A stretch of DNA of 64,000 bases, from the NCBI GenBank assembly GCA_964036155.1, contig OZ038422.1, forward strand, positions 76,469,201 to 76,533,200, written 5' to 3'. The stretch's first letter is position 1. Each line of letters begins with the position of its first letter. The position numbers and the translations under genes were made by a program. Source of the stretch: Diploscapter coronatus. Taxonomy: Eukaryota > Nematoda > Chromadorea > Rhabditida > Rhabditidae. Shown here piece by piece: positions 12,369-23,600 of this stretch. A model generated the notes under the pieces. That model had not been told where the DNA came from. It was given only the letters and a program-made list of their open reading frames with translations, and ran no database searches.

Positions 12369-15031
12369 TCATACTCTAACTCTATGCTTCTGTTCATTCC
12401 CAGCGATTTCATACCCTTCTTCCTCGTCATGAAGATCACCTTTGGCTTCTTCTGGTCCCATGGCCTGAAATTAGAAAATGCTATTTTTTAAACTATAATT
12501 CTACGGACTTCCATCTCCAGTATCCCTTTTGAAAATTTAACTCTCCTAATTCGGGAGGATTGCTATTATGAATTTTACGGTATCTCAAAAGTCAAATTGA
12601 ATATGTTTAGTTGGACAAATTAGTTAATCGGATAAAATATGACATAAGATTTAGAATATCAAGAAAAGTCCTATTTACTTTCTTTCTCTCCCTCGACTCT
12701 TTGTCCTTGGCCGCCTTGAGCACTTGCAACTTCTGGTTGGCGGCCTTGTCCTCGTCGGTCGGCTCCGTGAAATAATCCCAATAGATCTGGAAATGATCAT
12801 AAACCATAAAAATAAAAGAAGAAATAAGATTTTTGATATTATTTTCTATTTTTTTTTTTTTAATTTCTTAAGTCTTCTAAAATGCCATTTACTTGAAAGA
12901 AAAATGCCGAAACTGATGATTATTTGGCGTGTTATGGCAAAATATTCCAAATCTTTTAATCTCATTCAAATTAATACTGCCAAGATAAAGAATTTTCATA
13001 TGAAATAGAAATGTTTTCAGTTTTTAAGAATAACAAGTTTGAAAATTCCGACCTTAATCCTCTTTTTGAGCTCGATCACTTCTTCCCAGTCCTCTTTGTT
13101 GGCGATCGGCTTGCGCATCGAATTTTTCCAATCTGTTCGGATCCAGACCTGAAAATATAATTTTTTTTTAATTTTTATTCTTTTATTTTTGAATGAAAAA
13201 CCTCACATTGATATAATTCTCGCACTTGAGGATAAAGTATTTGGAATTTGTTCGCACGAGCAACATGTTTAGGTTCGCCTCGTCTGCCTGAAAAAAGACA
13301 AACATACTAATTAAATTTTTGTTTCATTTGTAATTTCTCACTATACTCAAAATTCCGAAAAAAAAATGACGATAAAAATACTAATTTGAGAACCCTCTTC
13401 ATGTCTAGCACCTTTTTAGGGGTATAAAGTTGGGGGAAAATAAATAGATAATAAAAGGTGATTAAAAATACCCGTTTCAAAACTCCCTTCATATTTACTG
13501 TTCCAATTCTCACTTTTGCTTGATAGTACTCAGAAAAAAAGCTCAAATCAAAATAGATAAATAAAAGTAAAAGGATAAATTTGACCAATTTCAAAATCCT
13601 CTTCATGTTGAGAGCCTCCCTCTTGTTGGGGACCAGCTCGATACTCTCCTTGATAGGAGCCTCGCCTCCGTCCACGTTGTCCCACACGATACCGCGCTCC
13701 ATTCCCGGCTTATTCACGAAGTAGCGCACTCGGGTGATTCTGAAAAAAAAATAAATAGAAAATCATTTTTATTTCTCCTAAAAAAAAGATCCTTGATATA
13801 TCATTTTTGATCTCTTAAAATGATCACATTTTAACTTTTTTTTAATTTCAAAGTATATACTTTTTCTTGAAATATTATTTTTCGAATCTCTCAAAACTTT
13901 TGACAATTAGAAAAATCAATATTTGATATTAGCGCATAAATATTTATTTATTTTCTCAAAAATATAAAAGTAGAAAATCTCCCACCCGGTGCCCTCGAAC
14001 TGTTTTGGGTCGTGAGTGATCTGCTCGATGGAGAGCTTGTACTCTGAGGTATCAATGGTGGGAATTGTGCAGTGGAAACCCTCCTCACATTTCTTCTCCA
14101 GTTCCTTCCAAGTCTCGTTATTCTTCGGCGCCTCGTGACGGAATTTCACCTGAAAAATGATTTTTTTGTTGAAATTTTCAGCAGTTTTAAAAATTTTTTT
14201 ATCAACTTTTGTTCCTAAAAGTAAGTAAACCTTCAAAATTGGCGGTCAAGAGCTGGATCAACTTTACTAGAAACATAACGAAATAAAAAAAGCTAAAAAC
14301 AACCTCATTAAAATCCTCGACCAGTTCGCAAATCTGATCGTAGAAATACTTGTTCGCCACCGTTTCGCCTCTCGAGGTTTTCCAGCTGAAAACCCAAAAA
14401 ATCATAGAATTTAGTTTTCGAGGAAAAACTAACCCATTCCTGTAGAAATACGGAAAGAATTTCGCGTCCGTGACGATCGTGATATCGGTCAGGTTTTTCT
14501 TCTTTGCCTAAAATATAAATTAATCGAATTCAAATAGGAAAAATATCAAGGACGTGTGCGTCATTATCCCAAATGAAAAAGAGCTTTTCGTTAAAAATAA
14601 AAACAGCGCTAAAATCTTTTATGATTTTTAGAGAAAAATACCTAAAAAAAAACTCGAACCTCTTTGAGGGCCTCCCTTATCGCGGCGAGCTGTGAGCGGA
14701 ATTCTGTCTCCGGATAAGCGCCCAGTCTGTAAGCTGTGCTGCTTTTCAACGAATCCGGAAGATTTGTCCACTTCACGGCGTACGAACCGATTGATTTGCC
14801 TGGAAAAATTCGTCCCTTTCATCAAATTTACTCATTTTTGTAAAGTCCACTCTCGGCTTTAAGGAGCGTTCATTTTTATATTCTTCACTTTTCTTTTTCA
14901 TAAAAAATGATCTACTCTTCAATGTGGCTATTTTCAGAAATAATGAAAAATGGTGCAGTGGTTCAAATTTCGTTTAAATTTCGACCTTCTCTGAGCGTTT
15001 TTAAGACTCCCCTGACATACGCGGTCGCCAT
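12369..15031 (-). CDS. Tandem RNase H1-like protein, probably catalytically dead
   Basis: Ten exons: 14986-15031, 14660-14799, 14434-14507, 14304-14385, 13986-14149, 13598-13739, 13207-13287, 13053-13148, 12679-12786 and 12369-12464. They give about 342 residues in consistent phase. Residues 1 to about 155 follow the RNase H1 fold: GSYAVKW, FRSQLAAIREALKEA, ITIVTDAKFF, NGWKTSRG and the HEAPKNNETWKEL helix. A second, more diverged copy follows: RYFVNKPGMERGIVW, NKREALNMKR, LLVRTNSKYFIL, RKPIANKEDWEE. By eye alignment to the D-E-D-D catalytic set, domain 1 reads Arg-Gln-Asp-Lys and domain 2 Val-Ala-Asn-Gln, so hydrolysis is unlikely. A nucleic-acid-binding or structural role is inference. The C-terminus is Lys/Glu-rich. 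The donor after NMKR (13598) reads AT instead of GT. It shares a divergent promoter with vps-24. Confidence 0.7.
13385..13610 (-). repeat. Tandem triplication around an exon end and splice donor
   Basis: Three diverged in-frame copies of a unit beginning ATGAAG(A/G)GR start at 13606, 13492 and 13402, spaced 114 and 90 nt. Each resembles the 3' end of exon 13598-13739 plus the start of its intron (MKRILKLV, MKGVLKRV, MKRVLKLV in the same frame). Copies two and three keep a GT at the donor position; copy one, at the true exon edge, has AT. Confidence 0.6.
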
Positions 15032-15365
15032 GATGGAACTAAGCTTCGATAAAGACCATAGATTTCGAAATTTTGCTGAAAATTGAAAAATCAGCGAGAA
15101 CTTTCAAAAACGATCGAAAATCGACTAACGCAAGTTTGGCGCGTTACGCTATAAACATCGGGAATTTTATTTACCAATGAGTCAGTCCGGTTCTCGCGCG
15201 ATTTCTTCATTTCCTGCGTGATTTCATCAATTTTATTATCACTTGTATTATGTCAGCATCCAGATATCAGTTTAGGTGATGCATCACCTTTTCTAGCACT
15301 TTTCTATCGCATCTTTCGTCCATTTTAATCGTAGATTTCTTAAAATTTTATCTTTTCAGGATATG
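15032..15365. promoter_or_regulatory. Divergent promoter between the RNase H-like gene and vps-24
   Basis: The two start codons are about 330 bp apart on opposite strands. The interval holds a TTGGCGCG (15137-15144, E2F-like) and TGAGTCA (15178-15184, AP-1-like). A tcttttcag ending at 15359 is the probable trans-splice acceptor for vps-24. Function of the motifs is inferred. Confidence 0.45.
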
Positions 15366-16625
15366 ATGGGCTTGTTCGGTAAAAAGAAAGACCCCAAAGA
15401 GCAGGTCCGCGAGTTGCAAAGAAAGCTCAGGTAAAAAATTTCCATTTAAAAATCTGGATTTGAAATAAAAGGGAAACAATTTCAGACAGGAAATGCGCAC
15501 CCTCGACAGACAAATTTATAGCATTCAGAGAGAGGAGCAGAAGGTTATTTTAATTTTTTCTTAGATTTTTATTTGTATTTTCAGATCACAAAAGAAATCA
15601 AGGACGCTGCTAAGAAAGGCGATCGTGAAGTCTGCGTCATTTTGGCCAAGTCGCTGATCGAGTCTAGAAAGGTAAATTTCGAAGAAAAATACAAAAAAAT
15701 CTTACTTTCCAGAAAAAATTAACAAAATATTTTTATAAAATTATAATCTTTAAAATTTTACTTTCAAGAAGCTTTTTTTTTATTTCTAAAAATAAAAATA
15801 TTAAAATTTTCGGCGATGAGCAAAATCCACATGTCGAAGGCGCAGATCAACTCGGTGATCATGTGCATGCAGGAACAGCTCGCGACGATACGCATGGCCG
15901 GCTCCCTCCAGAAGTCCACCGAAGTCATGAGGAGCATGCAGAGTCTTGTCAAGGTATATTTTTCGATCACTCAATTTTTCTTTTTAAACTCATCAATCTA
16001 CTTCAACTATGCTCCATTCTATGGGCAGAAATATTATTTCAATTCCAGAAACCTATTGAACGTCTTTACTTGAAACGCTAAATGTGGCAGTTTTATCATT
16101 ATTCTAATTTTAATGAATTTTCTAAGTTTCTAGAATAAAATGATGAATATTCAGGTACCCGAAATCATGAAAACGATGCGTGAGATGTCGCAAGAGATGA
16201 TGAAGCTGGGCATCATTGAGGAAATGGTCGAAGAGACGATGGAATCCATCGAGCCACCCGACCTCGAAGAGCGCGCTCAGGTTGGAATTAGTTTTATTTT
16301 TTATTTAAATTTCTAAAACAACAATTATTTTATTATTGTATCCTCCAACAAGTTTTTTTTCAATTAAAAATATAAAATTCTCTACTATAATCTAATTTCA
16401 CTATTTCTGACCAGAAATAAGGAGACATTTAAATTTGTAAATTCCTAAAAGATGAATATTCGATTCTTCCAGGAAGAAGTCGATCGTATTCTGTGGGAGA
16501 TCACTGCGGGCGAGTTGGGCAAGGCTCCGCAAGCCGTAAGCGACAATTTGGGCGATCAGTCGAGCAGAGTCGTCAACGAGGATTTCGACTCCATGGCCAC
16601 AAGATTGGCTGAGCTCAAGGAGTAA
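15366..16625 (+). CDS. vps-24: ESCRT-III subunit VPS24 / CHMP3
   Basis: Charged multivesicular body protein of the ESCRT-III filament, acting in membrane scission at endosomes and in cytokinesis. Exons 15366-15430, 15486-15543, 15585-15671, 15813-15953, 16155-16280 and 16473-16625 give 209 residues against 222 in human CHMP3. The N-terminus MGLFGKKKDPKEQ, the basic helix RQEMRTLDRQIYSIQREEQK, MAGSLQKSTEVM and the tail DRILWEITAGELGKAP are diagnostic. The C-terminal DSMATRLAEL matches the MIM1 helix that binds VPS4. Met 15366 is chosen because the family starts MGLFGK; an extra in-frame ATG lies immediately before it at 15363. The fourth exon must begin at 15813 to keep the frame, yet the intron before it ends in cg (ttttcg) rather than ag, which points to a base error or a non-canonical site. 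Confidence 0.93.
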
Positions 16626-17656
16626 CAAAGCAAGTCTGTATGCTAATTTCTGACGATTACTGTACTTTTTCTCCCCTTTTTGGTGAGTTTTGCCTTCTTT
16701 TTTCTGATTTTTTAAAACATTTCTTTAGAAAAAGTTCACCAGTTCACCGAACACTATTTGAAAAATTAACCAGCTTTCAGCCAAAATAATATTTGTTGAA
16801 AAAGTGGATGAGAACTTTACAAATGGGTGCTCATTGAATTGGATGAACTTTTTCAAGAAACCTTATGAAAACTTGACATGCAAACTTATTGACTAAGCAC
16901 TCCAAAACGGTGAAGTCGGGAGTGGTTTTTCCAGACTATTTTTAAAAATATTATATATAATTGTGTATGTCATTCTCCAAAAACAAGCACCTTCTTGTCT
17001 TGTTTATGTCTAAACGGGGATCTCCACTTTGCATCGAATTCTAAAAAGCAGAACAAATAATTCAAGCCATTTATCAATATAACCCTTCGAAAATTAGAAT
17101 AGGTTTAATCTTCAATACTGAATCATCAAATACTCGATTTAAAAAATTCTGTGATATAGATCTTATCTCGCAAGCTCGATAATTCATTTTAAAATTGTTT
17201 ATAAAAACTATAAAAGATGATACTTTTAGATTTGGGTTAATCTCCATAGGCTTATGTTATAAAAACTCTTTCAAACTTTCAACCTCTTCTTTTTATTATG
17301 AGCTCTAGGGGTTTTTTTTCTAAAATATACTTTGAAGCTTTATAGAAGACCATTATTCGCTCAAAATATCCATAAAATTCATTTATTTACAGCTAATGTA
17401 ACATTTTAGTATTAGTATCAAAGTGTGAAAAATAAAATAAAGACTTTCAAATTTCTCAATAAAAATTGAAATAACCGGTTCTGACTGCATATACTTACTT
17501 TGTTAGAATCTGGGCTAAATAATTACTGTTTGATTTCAAACTAAATTCAAAATACTGAAGCGAGGATAAAACAAGAAATATGAAAGACTGTTATTTCATT
17601 GGATTTAAAAATACCAAAAGAAGATTTTTAAATTCTGATCACATTTGAAAATGCCG
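16626..17656. other. Convergent 3' intergenic region
   Basis: Lies between the 3' ends of vps-24 (+) and the PTB-SH2 gene (-). It is AT-rich with no supported coding sequence. AATAAA motifs near 17431-17441 are the only signals seen. Confidence 0.5.
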
Positions 17657-20600
17657 TTACATATCGAATAATCGTGATTTCCTCTGCATATCAACACATA
17701 TCCGAGAGTGTCTTTTGGGCGTTGAAAAATCTTCGATCCTTTTTCCACCGGTGACTCCATTTCGGTTTTCATCCACATTGGTGTTCTGCAAAAAATAGTC
17801 AAATTTAGAAGGTATAAAGGGAACTTCAAAAAATTTGAAACTTTAACTGATATTCTAGTCTTTACCTTTCCTCCAGTGGGAATCACAAGTTGTTCTTCGT
17901 TTGGCTGATTCTGCTGTGGTTGCTCATCAGTTTCCCAATCAGATTTATTCCATTCCACGAATTGCAGAGTTACAGGGAGTTGCTCTTGTTTGACGGAGTG
18001 ATGGGTGATCAGCATTTGAAGGCTCGAGAAGTGCTTTTGCATGCTCTGAAATTTATAATGTCCATGTTTCTATAGCTCAATGGCAGGGAGGGCCTATTTT
18101 TTTTATAATAAATCAGGTTCGATTCGTAGAAGAAGTTAGGTTTTTGTCAAATTTCGCTATTCATTCCATACCTTAAACCTGAATCCCTTTTCATCTCTGA
18201 CGATCAAATAATGGCTGATTCCAGAAGCATTGTGGATGAATGGTACTCTCAACGACAGAGCCAGACACCGTTGCTTGGATTCAGAGTATCTGACGACGAA
18301 GGCACCTTCGGCCTGGGAGAGCAGGTTTCGGATCAAGGTTTCTCTGAAATAATTTAAATTTATTGATTTCTTATTAGCTAAAGTTCTAGTTTCAATTCTA
18401 TTTAACTTCCATCAAACTTTCGATGTTTAACTTTAACTTTAAGTTGAACTAAATTTTACTTTAAAATATCTTTATCCCATTTATCTTAAATCCCAGATAT
18501 AGCTCGCTGTGTTTGCTTATTTTATGGATTATGTGCTAGCCGGTTTATGGCCAAGAATGACCTCTGTTAATTGGACAAGTATTGTGTGTAGAGTGACTCG
18601 GCAATGTGCAATTAACTCGAGAAAGAATAAGACAGGAAATGGGATGAGCTTGGAACAGACGGTCAGAGCAATCATCTTGGAATAATAAGGAATGGATTGA
18701 TCAAGAAAGCGGAACAAATTTTTGGAAAGGTGAGATTTTGTTTTCAATTGAGTATCGTATATCAGACAAGTTTGACATATTGTAAAATTCACACAGATTG
18801 AAGAAAAATTAATAACTATATTCTAAAAAGTGACAATTTCTTTACTAATGCCGTTAATGACTAAATCTAAGATTCTTCTTACCTAGTGGGCTGTTTCACG
18901 AAGTAGTTGCACTGTTGTAGTTGCCGTTTCAAGTTTTCATCCACCGGACAGATCCACTCGCCCAGCTTCTCATCGAACATCAACTCCTCCTTGCCCGGCT
19001 TTTCGTTGTCTATGTAAGACAGTCTCTGGTTTGTCTCCCGACTTGGCAGGGGTTCTTCAGGCACTGGAGATGCGATTCTGGGGTTTTGACTGGAAAGTAG
19101 GTCCCGATCACGGTCTTCTCTTCTTGGCGTTTCAACGGTTGACATCTGAAGTGATAGAATTAGCATAATCAAGATTATCATAAATTTTGCTGAGTTTTGC
19201 CAGAATTTAAATTTAATCTGTCTTCCTTGACTCTAATAATTCACATGTTTAGTCGATTGTTGCGCAATATTTTCCATAATTAGCAGCTTGGTGCGTCCAT
19301 CTTGTATCTCATGTTTCCTGTCATTTTCGTCTAATCATCGGTTAATTCCCTGGTAGATCGACCTTTTTATGTTCCCAGTCCCAGACCACTTCTAGTCCAT
19401 TTTGAGCATGCCCAAGTGTTCTCCTCTCACTCATTCGTGTGCCACTTGAACTCGAATAAACAATATGTGCGGACCGATTGCCTGTTGCCTGACAAATACT
19501 TATGCAAATTCGATTGGTTATTTGAATGCCCTTACATTGATACTCAGATAATAAATTTTGAAAATTTCAAAAACAATGCCAAAGTCTTAGACAAATAATC
19601 TCAAATTCCAAGTTAATGATCGAGTTAAGCCCTTGTTCAGGTTCAAAGAAAGATAAAAGGCATCAAAAGCAAAGATAAAGAATTAGAAAAAAAAAAAGTG
19701 GAAATTTTGACCATCCTTAATTGAATATTTTCCATTCAAAGACCTTGTTTTTTCCGACTGTCTCATCAAATTAACCCTGTTCGTTTCTGTGTTATCGCTG
19801 ATCTGTATCTGGCCAGCACATCTTTCATCTCTCGTTGCGCAATTTCCCTCAGTTCCTATTCTATTGGGAACTAAGATCGCACTTAGCATATTCAATTACA
19901 ATCTTATGTCAGTCCATTCAAATCAACCCTTTGAACTTATCGGGGTTTATCTGATCACATCTCGCAATTTTACAACTGAATGGATCAATTTCAATTTCAA
20001 TCAATTCTTTGGAATTCCTTTTAATTTTCGAAAAACTCGAAATCGAATTGAATGTTGCTTTGCTAGTTTGATTGAATTGAACGATATGGCATATTCAAAA
20101 TGCCGCGAGAAAATTAAGCTAAGGCCAATATCTTACCCTTTTGGTGTTGATCGACGCTGTAGACAATCTATGGATGGCGTTTGAAAACACTGCTGATACC
20201 GGGCGGCGTTTCCTGAAAATAAATCAACTCAGAAGTCCTAGATAGAAAAGTAATGCATACCGTTTTGCTAAAGGATCTTCTCCAACGGAATTTCCCTTCT
20301 TGCCGAGAATTCGACTTAGCAAAGCTGCTGAAGAGTGCCGCTTCTCAGACATGCTCGAGACTGTTGGCTGATTGTTGTGAGCCTAAAATCGATATTGAAC
20401 ATTTTTTGCGATTATTATTCTATGAATGTACAGCGGTCCATATTTTACGATCTTTTTCTGTTTCTACTCGCCGCCTAGGTTAACTCAATTCTAAACGCAC
20501 TAATCCACCTGCCCTAGGCAGAGTTTACGATTCGAGTTGCACTAACCAAACAGGAAAAATAGTCGTTATTGATAGTTTCCGTTAGCAAAAAAGTTAATTC

Positions 20601-23600
20601 GAAAAAAAATGTTTTCATCGCTGAAGGTAAAAATTTGATAGAACTTGTTAGGCAAAGGGTTCTTCCCTCGTACTATTTTCTATGCAACTATTTTGTAGCT
20701 ATTTTTCCAGATTGTCCAAGAAAAGGTGATCTTCATGGGTTAAAATTGATTGGAGTATTAAATTTTACTCTTTTCAAAATTATAAACTCTTACATTCGGA
20801 GTCGAGAATCCGGAATTGCTTGGTGGTCGAATCGAACTGACATTTCTTGTCAACGCAGCAGTTTGGAATGCATTTCTCAGGACTTTTTCGATTTCATAAA
20901 CCTGAAATGTATCATTTGAATTACCCCCATTAAAATCTGGTTTTATAGGGTCCTATTTCAATTTTATCCCCAAACGGAGTGCCCATTTATGCCGTGGATG
21001 TGTTGCAATCTCTTCGCGACTGGCAGCTACCATCTGTCAATTGAGTGACAAGAGGACAATTGAAAGGGAAATTGAAGACGCGGAGATAAGAATCTATCCG
21101 CAATTAAGGAAAGTTGGAATGGGCTGAATTTAAGGATAAAAGTTCAAGTTTCAGCAATTATAATAAATTTCGACTTTTGAAATCCTAATATCAAGCTTTA
21201 AATTTAAATTCCTACTTATCCCTTGAGTTTGGAATTTAGGTGGAATAGCTTTCCCTTAAAATCGGACTGCCCTTGAAATTAAAAATTTAGCTTTGGAAAA
21301 TTTCCCATAATCCGCTTACAAAAATCCCCTCTCTAATTGGCATCAATTCAAATGAGTTCAGGCATTATTCTTTCTATTCAACAGAAAAATGGGCAAGGCG
21401 ATAAAAACACTGTTGCTGGTTGTGACGCAACGCGTGCTTGAGAACGAACGCGATATGCAGAATTGTGTGGATTGCATCGAAGAGAATGGGATGAGTTGAG
21501 TGACTTGCGCGAGGGTCCTTAGGATCTTAGATATCTGAGAACCGAGACTGTAAATAAACTATTATTCGAAAACTTAGCTGTTGCTCAATTTTATTATGAT
21601 TTTAGATATACTGTATTCAAGAAAAAAATGATGACAGTATTTAAGAAAAAAAAAGTAGAAAGATCTATCATTTTTATCTTTATTGAGCCTATTTTTGGAA
21701 TTGTGTGGCAAGAAAATTAACTTTGGCTTTGGTTAAATTTTCATTGTTTTCTTTAATTACTCAAACTCATAAACTTATCATCGAATTTCGTCATTTTCAC
21801 TCTATGCTGAAATCCCATTCAAAATACTAAATGAATTAAATCCATAAGAATGCCAGGAAATGAATGATTTAACTAATGGATTTTCCTTGTTTGGACAGTT
21901 GTGGGGCTACTATTTATCTTCTTCGCTGAGAATGAAGAATGAAACACTGCGGGCCTGAAACAGTATCCATTCCCATTTCTCCTTAGCCAAGCACCCAGCG
22001 GGATACCCCATATCCATCGAAATGGACAACCGAAGTGAAGAAAGGAGTGCAAACACTTCTTCTTACTGCTAGTTCCCAATTTGAAATGTCAAAACTTGAC
22101 CTTTCTCGATTTCCCATTCATTCATTCATTCATTCACGCATACACTGATCATGCCGTTCCCACGTTACTCATCGAGAGTTTCGCATCGCGAGAAAAAGCG
22201 GACAGAATTTGAATTCGGTGCTAGTTGAATGAATAGATGTGTCTGACGAAAACTAAGCTTGAGTAATTATTCCAGAATGAAATTCGTATTCAATTATAAG
22301 TTTAGAGCTCAAGTCAGAGCCAAATCTCGAGTTTGGTCAAGTAAAAATTACAAGCATAGTACCTGGCAAGGCGAATGAGCCTCGAAGACGTGGCACAGAC
22401 GACGATATGTCCGACCCGCTGGCTCTGCAGCGATGTATGCGAGTTGATGCCTGACTGCGTTTTCCACGAAACTGCAGACGCGCTTCATCGAGTGGGTCAT
22501 GACGCACATCTGAAATTAAAATATTGATAATTTTCGATTTATTTTTTATTTGAATAATTTTCCATCATACTAAAGATATTATTTATGATCATTTTACACT
22601 ATAAAACCTGCTTCAATCGTCATATTTTTCATTTTATGGTTTTTTTTCCGTATTCATTCTTTGAATATATCGGTTCACAAAGCACCTCATGCTCAATTAC
22701 AATCGCTTAGCTAATCGTCCGTAGCAGTTTTGTTCGCGTTTACAGGCTTCCTTTGTGCAACTCATACCATATTCTGCCGTATTCAAATATATCCGACAGA
22801 CAGACTCATTATCTCCTTTCGCTTTCCTCTTTCCCATTGACCATTTTCTGTCACTGCGTAACAATGGGCAGAGAACACAGCTCCCGCGCAGTTTTGAGCA
22901 CTGTATTTGGCTTATGAAATACGCTGTTCCTTTTACATAGAAAATGAGCTCAATAAAATCACTCTATTTCCATATTTTGGTTAAAGTCAGACTTGTATAA
23001 AAGCAATTGAATTGAACACTGTATTAAACTTATAAATATGCCTCAATTCTCTGCATAAAACAAGAAATCTCATTCGAATATTAGTTTAAAACATCTAAAT
23101 TATAATATTGTAAAAATAATTCATTTTAGACTGAAATGATTAGAAAAATAAAAAGTAACTTTTGAAACATTTTTGCAATATGATGAGGCGTAAATTTCAA
23201 TGAGCCAAAGCTAGATAATATAGTCTCCCTTTATGACATAATTATTCAACAATATACGATGCAAGCCTATGGTAAAGACGATTCCGCCATTGTCCGAATA
23301 TTTTATGATCTCATCAAGAATGAGTATCCGCAACAAGCCATTCTTCCCTTTTGAACATGAAGATACCGTAATCTTGTCTTACCTCGGGAGACGTGATTTT
23401 GATGCCAAGGATCGAGATCGATAACTCGACCGGTTGCGAAGTGGCTGGCAGAAACTTCTCTAATCGGGTCTTCACGTAACTTTCCGACGTGTTTGAGATT
23501 GGGAACGAGCCGAGGTACTGTAATAGTAATTCCATTATTTAATCCTCCTCTTCTAATAAATGATCTTTCATCATATAAGATAGTAAAGGCTAAGAACTCT

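Noticed and set aside
19143..19145. ATG at 19145 as the start of a separate SH2-only gene
   Set aside because: The preceding exon 20137-20212 ends in phase 0 (AAAAGG|gtaaga) and joins this ATG in frame, so it is an internal codon of the PTB-SH2 gene. An alternative internal start remains possible.
19789..20184. 131-codon plus-strand open frame
   Set aside because: It overlaps an exon and intron of the PTB-SH2 gene on the other strand and shows no domain.
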